From: an uncultured bacterium
Lineage (GTDB): Bacteria > Bacillota > Clostridia > Lachnospirales > Lachnospiraceae
NCBI GenBank assembly: GCA_905215775.1
Contig: CAJMRM010000025.1
Location: 1 to 37,159 of the forward strand
Reading direction: 5' to 3'
Length of the DNA: 37,159 nucleotides
The notes under the pieces were generated by a model that saw nothing but the letters and a program-made list of their open reading frames with translations, was not told where the DNA came from and did no database searches. The position numbers and the translations under genes were made by a program. This document shows, in pieces, positions 31,055 to 37,159 of this stretch. How positions within the stretch are numbered: position 1 is the stretch's first letter; every line of letters starts with the position of its first letter.

Positions 31055-32356
31055 ATGCAGGCAGTGATCATGGCCGGAGGAAAGGGAACCCGCCTGGCGG
31101 CCCTTACAAAAGACGAAATACCGAAGCCCATGGTGGAGGTGGCGGGAAAACCGCTGTTATTATGGCAGGTGGAGAGACTTAAGGATCACGGGATCACCGA
31201 CATCCTCATGGTCATCGGCCATCTGGGAGAAAAGATCCAGGAATATTTCGGAGATGGGGAGCGGTTCGGGGTACGGATCCGGTATTTTGTGGAGGAAACG
31301 CCCCTGGGAACCGCCGGTTCCTTCTATTATTTAAAGGACATGGTGGAGGAGACCTTCTTTATGATGTCCGGGGATCTGTTTTTTGACATTGATTTCGGCC
31401 GGATGCTGGCCTTTCATGAGGAGAAAAAGGCGGCGGCCACACTGTTCGTCCACCCCAACGGGCATCCCTATGATTCGGATCTTCTGGTGCTGGACAAGGA
31501 CGACCGGGTGCTGAAATTTGATTCCAAGCACAATACCAGGGACTACTGGTATGAAAATTGTGTGAATGCGGGAATTTTCGTGTTTAACAGAAAAATCTGT
31601 GACCGGGTTCCGGAGCCGGTGAAGCGGAATCTGGAAAACGACGTGATCCAGGGCATGATCCAGGACGGAGAGCCGGTGTACGGCTACCGCTCCCCGGAGT
31701 ATGTGAAGGATGTGGGGACTGTGGACCGGATCCAGCAGACCTTAAAGGATATTGAACGGGGCTTTATTGCGGAAAAATCCCTCAGCAGAAAGCAGAAATG
31801 TATCTTCCTGGACCGGGACGGCACCATCAACCAGTACCGGGGCCTGGTATATAAGGAGGAGGACTTTGAGCTGGAGTCCTGCGCGGTCCAGGCGGTGAAA
31901 CGGATCAACCAGTCGGGCCGTCTGGGGATCGTTATCACCAACCAGCCGGTGGTGGCCAGGGGCCTTTGCGGGATCGAGGATGTGGAAAACATCCATCGGA
32001 AGCTTTCCTCCCTTTTGGGGAAGGAGGGCGTGTTCCTGGACGATATCCTGTTCTGCCCCCATCACCCGGACAAGGGATACCCGGAGGAGAATCCGGCCTA
32101 CAAGATCACCTGTGAGTGCCGGAAGCCAAAGACTGGCCTGATCGGGCAGGCGGCAGAAAAATACAACATCGACCTTTCCGGTTCCTGGATGGTGGGAGAT
32201 ACCACCATGGACATCCAGACGGGGATCAATGCCGGAATGCGCACCGCGCTGGTGCTGACCGGAGAGGCCGGGAAGGATAAAAAATACGATGTGACGCCGG
32301 ATCTTGTCTGCAGGGACCTTTTAGAGGCCGTAGAGAAGATCCTGGAGATGGATTAG
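31055..32356 (+). CDS. hddC-gmhB: Fused heptose-1-phosphate nucleotidyltransferase and heptose bisphosphatase
   Basis: 433 residues in two enzymes. Residues 1 to about 235: sugar-phosphate nucleotidyltransferase (AVIMAGGKGTRL, PKPMVEVAGKPLL, MSGDLFFDIDFG, CVNAGIFVFN), matching HddC-type proteins that make an NDP-heptose. Residues about 248-433: HAD phosphatase of GmhB type, with catalytic D253 and D255 (FLDRDGTIN), the zinc site C334-x-H336 and C353-x-C355, and the loop WMVGDTTMDIQTG. Together with the kinase encoded next, this covers kinase, phosphatase and nucleotidyl transfer steps toward a D-glycero-D-manno-heptose nucleotide. The nucleotide (GDP or ADP) cannot be read from sequence. ATG 31055 matches family N-termini; the upstream ATG at 31025 overlaps the previous gene. 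Confidence 0.85.
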   Translation: MQAVIMAGGKGTRLAALTKDEIPKPMVEVAGKPLLLWQVERLKDHGITDILMVIGHLGEKIQEYFGDGERFGVRIRYFVEETPLGTAGSFYYLKDMVEETFFMMSGDLFFDIDFGRMLAFHEEKKAAATLFVHPNGHPYDSDLLVLDKDDRVLKFDSKHNTRDYWYENCVNAGIFVFNRKICDRVPEPVKRNLENDVIQGMIQDGEPVYGYRSPEYVKDVGTVDRIQQTLKDIERGFIAEKSLSRKQKCIFLDRDGTINQYRGLVYKEEDFELESCAVQAVKRINQSGRLGIVITNQPVVARGLCGIEDVENIHRKLSSLLGKEGVFLDDILFCPHHPDKGYPEENPAYKITCECRKPKTGLIGQAAEKYNIDLSGSWMVGDTTMDIQTGINAGMRTALVLTGEAGKDKKYDVTPDLVCRDLLEAVEKILEMD

Positions 32357-32366
32357 GAGGGATCTC

Positions 32367-33362
32367 ATGATCATTACACAGACGCCGTTCCGCATGTCCT
32401 TTTTTGGCGGCGGGACCGATTTTCCGGGATTTTATAAGGAGCATGGCGGAGCCGTGATCTCCACCACCTTTGATAAATACTGCTACGTGAACGTACGCCA
32501 TCTGCCGCGGTTCTTCGATTATTCCACAGAGCTTTCCTACTCGAGGATCGAGCGGGTGACCGATGTGGAGGCCATCGAGCATCCGGCCATCCGGGAGGCC
32601 ATGAAGTATCTGGACATGCAGGAGATCCGCCTGACCTATGAGGCAGACCTGCCGGCCCGGTCCGGCCTGGGCACCAGCAGCTCCTTTGCCGTGGGCATGC
32701 TGAACGCGTTTTATGCCTTAAAGGGAAAATACGCCGATAAGCGGAAGCTGGCTGACGACGCCATTTACCTGGAGCGGGTGCTCTGCAGGGAAAGCGGAGG
32801 AGTCCAGGACCAGATCGCCGCGTCCTTCGGCGGCCTTAACCGGATCAACTTTAACGCCGATGGCTATGAGGTAAATCCGGTGATCATCTCTCCGGAGCGG
32901 AAGGCCCAGCTAAACCGGAACCTGATGCTGTTTTTCACCGGCTTTTCCCGGTTCTCCTCAGATATCCAGAAGACCACCCAGAAGGACATGGCCGACAAGG
33001 AGCGGCAGCTTCTGGAAATGCTGTCCCTGGTGGACGAGGCGGAGAAGGTGCTGACCACAAAGACCGACCTTAACGAATTCGGCCGGCTTCTGGACTATAC
33101 CTGGAGGTTAAAGCGTGGGATCTCCAGCGGGATCTCCACGGACTCCATCGACGGCCTTTATGCCAAGGGGATCGAGGCCGGGGCTCTTGGGGGAAAGCTC
33201 CTGGGGGCCGGAGGAGGCGGCTTCCTGCTGTTTTATGTGGAGGAGGATAAGAGAGAGGCCGTGGCAAAGGCCATGGAGGATCTTTTATACGTGCCGTTCC
33301 AGTTTGAGAACAGCGGGACCAGAGTGATCCATTATACGGCGGAGATGTATGAGAAGAGGTAG
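32367..33362 (+). CDS. hddA: D-glycero-D-manno-heptose 7-phosphate kinase-like GHMP kinase
   Basis: A 331-residue GHMP-family sugar kinase. Seen: substrate motif RMSFFGGGTDFPGFY, ATP loop SGLGTSSSFAVG (about 99-110), GGVQDQIAASFGG, and the C-terminal GGKLLGAGGGGFLLFY. This pattern matches HddA, which phosphorylates heptose 7-phosphate at C1; fucose or other sugar kinases of this group look similar, but the neighbour being a GmhB/HddC fusion favours heptose. AGGAGGGAT precedes the ATG 10 bp after the previous stop. The sedoheptulose-7-phosphate isomerase (GmhA) is not in the window. Confidence 0.85.
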   Translation: MIITQTPFRMSFFGGGTDFPGFYKEHGGAVISTTFDKYCYVNVRHLPRFFDYSTELSYSRIERVTDVEAIEHPAIREAMKYLDMQEIRLTYEADLPARSGLGTSSSFAVGMLNAFYALKGKYADKRKLADDAIYLERVLCRESGGVQDQIAASFGGLNRINFNADGYEVNPVIISPERKAQLNRNLMLFFTGFSRFSSDIQKTTQKDMADKERQLLEMLSLVDEAEKVLTTKTDLNEFGRLLDYTWRLKRGISSGISTDSIDGLYAKGIEAGALGGKLLGAGGGGFLLFYVEEDKREAVAKAMEDLLYVPFQFENSGTRVIHYTAEMYEKR

Positions 33363-33368
33363 GAGCAG

Positions 33369-33426
33369 CCGGGGCGCTGCGGGACAGGAGGCTTTTTGGG
33401 CCTGCGTCCTGCGGCGGCCCGGTTTT
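33369..33426 (+). terminator. Terminator after heptose operon
   Basis: A 17 bp stem (33369-33385 with 33406-33422, one mismatch, two G-T pairs) with a 20 nt loop, followed by TTTTGTTG. Confidence 0.8.
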
Positions 33427-33676
33427 GTTGCAGGGGAGCATGGCCGATGACATAAAAAATATTCTGCGGAGACTGATATGCAGCGGAAAGGAATCTTGCT
33501 GCAGAAGCAGCCGCCGCAGGCGTATGATTTTGGGATGGAAGAATAAAAAATAGAGAGACAGACATACTGATTATGGGTTTTATTTATTAAATCTGCGGAT
33601 TCTGTGCAAATTGCATTGACAGAACATAGATAAGAGGGGTATTATGGCAGTAAATAAAATGACAGGGGTAATTGGT
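33427..33676. other. Gene-free spacer leading into the ATPase gene
   Basis: Base composition drops to AT-rich from about 33530. Apart from the promoter at 33616-33645 and the ribosome site, nothing is recognised. Confidence 0.4.
33616..33645 (+). promoter_or_regulatory. Promoter of the ATPase/HEPN pair
   Basis: TTGACA (33616-33621) and TATTAT (33640-33645), 18 bp apart. The -10 box overlaps the upstream in-frame ATG at 33644, so translation from that ATG would be impossible on this transcript; this helps choose the start at 33677. Confidence 0.6.
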
Positions 33677-34855
33677 ATGTTATTGGAATTTAGATGCTCC
33701 AATCATAAATCCATTAAGAATGAAATTACATTTTCCATGCTCGCCGGAAGTGACGATACCCATGAGGAGTCTTTAAAACTCCATAATGGGATGCGGATCC
33801 TCCGAACGGCGGTGATTTACGGCCCTAATGGTTCCGGAAAGAGCAATTTTATCGATGCGGTGAATTTCTGTGCCTTTATGGTGGATAAGAGCATGAACTT
33901 TCAGCCGGGGGAAAAGGTACCGCAATTGGAACATAAGACCAGTGGAGAGGGAGATGCCAGCAGCTATGCGGTCCAGTTTTTAAAAGGAGGGATCCGCTAT
34001 GCATATGGCTTTACTGTCCAGGACCAGGAAATCGCGGAGGAATATCTGTATTACTTCCCCAAAGGACGCCAGGTAAAAATTTTTGAGCGCAGCGGTCAGA
34101 CGATTACGCCGGGGGACCGGTATAAGAGCTCCTTTCAGCAAAGTCTGAATGTCCTAAAGGAAAACCGTCTGTTTCTGGCCTGCGGGGCGAATTTTTCCAA
34201 TGTAAAAGAAGTAGAGGCGGCCTTTCTGTTTTTTACCAGAGATCTGGTGATATACGATTCAAAGAAGAATAACTGGATGGATTATTCGCTGAATCTGATG
34301 AGGCGGGATCCGGATATCAAGAAAATGTTTCTGATCCTGATGCGGCTTCTGGGAAACCAGATCAAGGATGTAAGGATTCCAGAGAAACAGACAAAACGGA
34401 TCGAAGCCCAGGTGGTTTACGATCAGTTTGAAACAGACCTGATAACAGAGGAGTCGGATGGCGTTAAAAAGCTGTTTGAAATTTTATGCCCTCTGATCGA
34501 TATCTTAAGCAAGGGCAGGGTTTTGATCTGCGACGAACTGGAAACCTGCCTTCATGAAGCGTTGATCTACCAGATCGCAGAGTTGTTCCAGAGAACATCA
34601 GACAGATTTTCGGCCCAGCTGATCTTCTCTACCCATGATACTAGTCTTCTGGACTCAAACCTGTTCCGGAGGGATCAGATCTGGTTCACAGAACTGAACG
34701 AAGAGAGGGCTACGAATCTGTACTCTCTGATGGAGATACGGAATGTGAGAAAAACAGAAAACCTGAAAAATGGGTATATCCTTGGAAAATATGGGGCGAT
34801 TCCCATGAGAAATAAGAACTTCTGGGAAGAGTTTGAAAAACAGATCGAAAAATAG
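33677..34855 (+). CDS. ABC/AAA-type ATPase, candidate defence-system component
   Basis: 392 residues, a free-standing ATP-binding protein of the AAA_15/AAA_21 (RloA-like) type. It begins MLLEFRCSNHKSIKNEI as is usual, with Walker A GPNGSGKSN (49-57), an ABC signature-like EESDGVKKLFE, Walker B VLICDELE (D286, E287) and the H-loop STHDTSLLD (H320). There are no membrane helices and only short linkers, unlike SbcC. Such ATPases often act as sensors in antiphage systems together with a toxic effector (PARIS, Septu and others). Here the partner, 15 bp downstream, carries a HEPN RNase motif. AGGGGT precedes ATG 33677. Lower GC than the flanking glycan genes hints at acquisition by transfer. Confidence 0.78.
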   Translation: MLLEFRCSNHKSIKNEITFSMLAGSDDTHEESLKLHNGMRILRTAVIYGPNGSGKSNFIDAVNFCAFMVDKSMNFQPGEKVPQLEHKTSGEGDASSYAVQFLKGGIRYAYGFTVQDQEIAEEYLYYFPKGRQVKIFERSGQTITPGDRYKSSFQQSLNVLKENRLFLACGANFSNVKEVEAAFLFFTRDLVIYDSKKNNWMDYSLNLMRRDPDIKKMFLILMRLLGNQIKDVRIPEKQTKRIEAQVVYDQFETDLITEESDGVKKLFEILCPLIDILSKGRVLICDELETCLHEALIYQIAELFQRTSDRFSAQLIFSTHDTSLLDSNLFRRDQIWFTELNEERATNLYSLMEIRNVRKTENLKNGYILGKYGAIPMRNKNFWEEFEKQIEK

Positions 34856-34870
34856 CAGGGGGAAGCTTTG

Positions 34871-35578
34871 ATGGCAGGACGGAATCTGGAATTGAGACCT
34901 CGCGAGGAGGGTACAAGAGATAAGGCGAAGATACCGGTGGTCCGGTTTCCTCTGGATAAGATCACGGATCATTTTCAAGAAAACATAAGTGCAGTCCGGG
35001 GGCAGTTTGCAGTGGCGGAGGAGCTGGTCCAGGGCGGGAGGACAGAAGAGGGAGAAAATATCTGGCGTTCCCAGATCGTTTTCCTGGAAAGCGCCCTGGA
35101 CTTCTTTATGCATGAGCTGACGAAATATGGTCTGTGTGAAATACACGCGGGAAACTGGAACAGCACTGTGAAATATGAGAACATCATGGTACATATGGGA
35201 GTGGTTGAGGCGGCCATGAGAGACAGGGACAGTGACGCATGGTTCCTGGATTTTATCAATGATACATACGGAACTGTCACTATGGCATCCTGGGATACGG
35301 TAAAGGACCAGATCAGTCTTCTGGGGATGGATGTTATGCAGATCGCCAAAGACGCTTTCTGGGAGCAGGGCTCTTCGGAAAAGCCCAAGGATAAGATGAA
35401 GCGCCGGTTAAACAGCCTGTTTCAGCGCCGCAATATGATCGCCCATCAGTCAGACCGTCGCCATGCGGATGCGCAAAAGGAGCCCATTTCCCGGGAGACT
35501 GTTGAGGATTTTATTGCAGATGTGGAGAAGATCGTGGCGGCGGTGGTGAAGGAAGCGGAGAGGAAGCAGGAGGCATAG
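34871..35578 (+). CDS. HEPN-motif protein, candidate RNase effector
   Basis: 235 residues, soluble, helical and charged. Near the C-terminus is R187-NMIA-H192 (RRNMIAHQSDR), the R-x4-H signature of HEPN RNases; RiboL-PSP-HEPN-like proteins share the form. The N-terminal 60 residues are variable and polar. The gene follows the ATPase closely, with AGGGGGAAGC before ATG 34871. HEPN proteins with ATPases (PrrC, RloC fused; others split) are known to cut tRNA or other RNA upon infection; a similar role is inferred. No antitoxin of the MNT type is seen beside it. A purely structural HEPN remains possible. Confidence 0.68.
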   Translation: MAGRNLELRPREEGTRDKAKIPVVRFPLDKITDHFQENISAVRGQFAVAEELVQGGRTEEGENIWRSQIVFLESALDFFMHELTKYGLCEIHAGNWNSTVKYENIMVHMGVVEAAMRDRDSDAWFLDFINDTYGTVTMASWDTVKDQISLLGMDVMQIAKDAFWEQGSSEKPKDKMKRRLNSLFQRRNMIAHQSDRRHADAQKEPISRETVEDFIADVEKIVAAVVKEAERKQEA

Positions 35579-35931
35579 GAATGGCGTAAAATGCGGGAAA
35601 TCCGGATTTTGTAAGACGGTATAGCACAGCTTTCAGGCAGACAGACAAATTCTGGTATTTATGTCATAATTGCAGATGTTTTGCAGAAATTGGAACGCAC
35701 AGGCGGAGAAAGATGTGATATACTAGGACCCGGTATCGAAAAGAAGGGTTGAAAAAGCTGTACCGCAATGCTATAATGGGATGAGCTAAAACCGGACAAA
35801 AGCTTGAGAGTCTGAAGGCTGCAGGTTTTTGAAAGGGGTTATACTGGTCGCACATAACGTGCCTGAATGAATCTGGGACGCCGGAGCGCGGATCGCGGAG
35901 TGGCGGAGCCTACCCTAAAAGGAGAATCATC
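35579..35931 (+). other. 353 bp leader region of loaP with folded RNA
   Basis: No gene is seen. After the promoter at 35749-35777 the transcript has a leader of about 150 nt with possible hairpins: GCAC-ATAAC-GTGC (about 35850-35862), and CGCC/GGCG enclosing CGCG-GAT-CGCG (about 35880-35905). It does not fit a known riboswitch pattern that I can recall. Upstream of the promoter only a short AAATCCGGATTT palindrome (35598-35609) is seen. Confidence 0.45.
35749..35777 (+). promoter_or_regulatory. Promoter of loaP
   Basis: TTGAAA (35749-35754) and TATAAT (35772-35777) with 17 bp spacing; start near 35784. Confidence 0.8.
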
Positions 35932-36693
35932 ATGTGGTATGTATTGCAGACAATGACTGGAAGAGAAGAGGAGCTGGTCCATTATATAAAAGAGATCGTT
36001 CCCCAGGAAATGTATACCGATTGTTTTGTTGCATATTACGAAAGGGTATGGAGAAAGCAGCAGGAAAGTGTTGTCCATGTGGAGCGGCTGTTTCCCGGAT
36101 ATGTATTTATTGTATCAGATACGCCAAAGGAGCTGTACCTCTGTCTGAAGAAGGTTCCCGCCATGTCCAAGATGATCGCCGACGGGAATTTTGATTTTCT
36201 TTCCATAGAAGAGGAAGAAGAAGCTTTTTTCGCGAATATGCTGAAAAACCAGCATATTGTCCGGCTTTCTTATGTGGAGCTGGATGGGAAAGGACGGATC
36301 CTCCGGGTATGCGGGCCTTTGAAAGAATATGCAGATTCCATCGTAAAGGCCCAGTATAAGAAGCGTTATGTGATCATCCGGCTGAAGATGATGGGGAGCT
36401 ATAAGACCGTGGCCCTGGGGGTTATTTTAAAGGAAGATATCCAGCAGGAGATCCGCTACGGAAAGGTTGAGACTCCTCAGGAGATGCCGGAGCTTTATCA
36501 TGCTGCACAGCCGGAGAAAGATCACGGTTATGCTGCAGGCGACCATGTCAGCGTGATTTCCGGATCCTTTGAAAATATGTCGGGAGTGATCTGGAAAGTC
36601 AAAAAAGATACGGTAGAAATCGGAGTACACCTTTTCGGACAGGATATGTCCATGGAGGTGTCGATCGATCATATATGCAAGACCTTCCCATAA
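35932..36693 (+). CDS. loaP: LoaP, specialised NusG-family antiterminator
   Basis: 253 residues. The NGN domain (about 1-110) begins MWYVLQTMTGREEELVHYI and has RLFPGYVFI; the KOW region (about 200-250) has GDHVSVISGSFENMSGVIWKV. This is the pattern of LoaP, a NusG paralogue that joins RNA polymerase at one locus and lets it pass terminators in long polysaccharide or antibiotic operons. LoaP genes usually stand first or just ahead of their target operon, as here before a membrane protein of a glycan locus. AAAAGGAGAATCATC precedes the ATG. Confidence 0.85.
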   Translation: MWYVLQTMTGREEELVHYIKEIVPQEMYTDCFVAYYERVWRKQQESVVHVERLFPGYVFIVSDTPKELYLCLKKVPAMSKMIADGNFDFLSIEEEEEAFFANMLKNQHIVRLSYVELDGKGRILRVCGPLKEYADSIVKAQYKKRYVIIRLKMMGSYKTVALGVILKEDIQQEIRYGKVETPQEMPELYHAAQPEKDHGYAAGDHVSVISGSFENMSGVIWKVKKDTVEIGVHLFGQDMSMEVSIDHICKTFP

Positions 36694-36787
36694 GGACGAT
36701 TATGGGAAGTAAAGCCATGATTGGGGATTGGAAAGAGGCAGATCAGTTTCAAGAATCCACAAAAATATTTAGGAGTACGGACAGATA

Positions 36788-37159
36788 ATGAAAAACTATG
36801 AACAATACAAGAGAATGATCCGGTTCCTGACGTCAGTAACGATCCTGGCGGCAGAAATCGGTATCTACTGGTTTGTATGGGAAATAAGCATTTCGGAGAT
36901 GGCAGGAACACCTTTTTTCCGAAAAGGAGATTGGCTTATGATCGCAGTCTACGGACTGCTTCTTTTATTTTTTTCGAAAATGTACGGTGGGCTAAAAATA
37001 GGATACCTGGAACGGGGAAATGTATTATATTCCCAGATACTCGCGGTGGTCCTGGTCAATGGTTTTACATATCTGCAGGCGGCCCTTCTCGCAAAACACT
37101 TTTTGAATTTTCCCCCTTTTATGCTGATGCTCGTGCTGCAGGTGGTCGCTATCAGTATT
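36788..37159 (+). CDS. N-terminus of a membrane sugar transferase (partial)
   Basis: The gene runs off the right edge; 124 residues are visible. It has four hydrophobic segments (about 11-32, 49-64, 81-103, 108-124) and MYGGLKIGYLERGNVLYSQ, which is like the start of polyprenyl glycosylphosphotransferases that begin exopolysaccharide synthesis. The catalytic C-terminal domain is outside the window, so the call is tentative. AGGAG lies 12 bp before ATG 36788. It follows loaP by 94 bp and is probably a LoaP target. Confidence 0.6.
   Translation, partial: MKNYEQYKRMIRFLTSVTILAAEIGIYWFVWEISISEMAGTPFFRKGDWLMIAVYGLLLLFFSKMYGGLKIGYLERGNVLYSQILAVVLVNGFTYLQAALLAKHFLNFPPFMLMLVLQVVAISI

Noticed and set aside
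35784..35931. Cyclic-di-GMP or cobalamin riboswitch before loaP
   Set aside because: The key conserved boxes of those classes are not seen; only general hairpins can be supported.
1..37159. CRISPR array, tRNA or rRNA genes, insertion sequences
   Set aside because: No regularly spaced repeats, cloverleaf sequences, rRNA signatures or transposase motifs were found by reading.

Overview
The window looks like a chromosomal segment of a Gram-positive anaerobic gut bacterium of the Lachnospiraceae (Enterocloster/Hungatella-like Clostridium cluster XIVa). The basis is the coding GC content (clearly above 50 percent by eye), strong AGGAGG ribosome sites, a secreted cell-wall-binding repeat protein, reverse rubrerythrin with PerR, type III glutamine synthetase, class II aldolase, YhaO/YhaN-type repair proteins and a LoaP antiterminator ahead of a glycan locus. 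The genus call is inference; no rRNA or tRNA gene was seen.

Layout. 1-407 (minus): truncated secreted cell-wall-binding protein. 408-983: AT-rich then very GC-rich intergenic DNA ending in the asnS promoter. 984-5365: asnS, an SbcD/YhaO-like phosphoesterase and an SbcC/YhaN-like ATPase. 5446-6477 (minus): reverse rubrerythrin and PerR, each with a matching palindromic operator just downstream of its -10 box. 6651-14181: a giant five-module protein (HD, alpha-solenoid, nucleotidyltransferase, GNAT-like, phosphoribosyltransferase-like) followed by a degenerate lactate/malate-dehydrogenase-like protein and an FMN-reductase-like protein. 14338-17874: a TAXI-type TRAP transporter (lipoprotein receptor, DUF1850 protein, fused permease).

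18065-25954 is all on the minus strand. In transcription order it holds sfsA, feoA, feoB, a LytTR response regulator, a GHKL sensor kinase, a thiazoline-carboxylate-hydrolase-family protein, an Nramp-fold transporter lacking the usual metal motif, and a small membrane protein. 26129-29198: class II aldolase and type III glutamine synthetase. 29404-33362: O-antigen-ligase-like protein, a fused heptose nucleotidyltransferase/phosphatase, and a heptose-phosphate kinase. 33677-35578: an ABC-type ATPase followed by a HEPN-motif protein, a candidate defence pair. 35932-37159: LoaP and the start of a membrane protein that probably opens an exopolysaccharide operon.

The most interesting parts are the giant fusion protein with its two redox-fold partners and the unusual 226 bp hairpin-rich spacer inside that cluster; the transporter/hydrolase set next to a two-component system; and the ATPase/HEPN pair set between two glycan loci.
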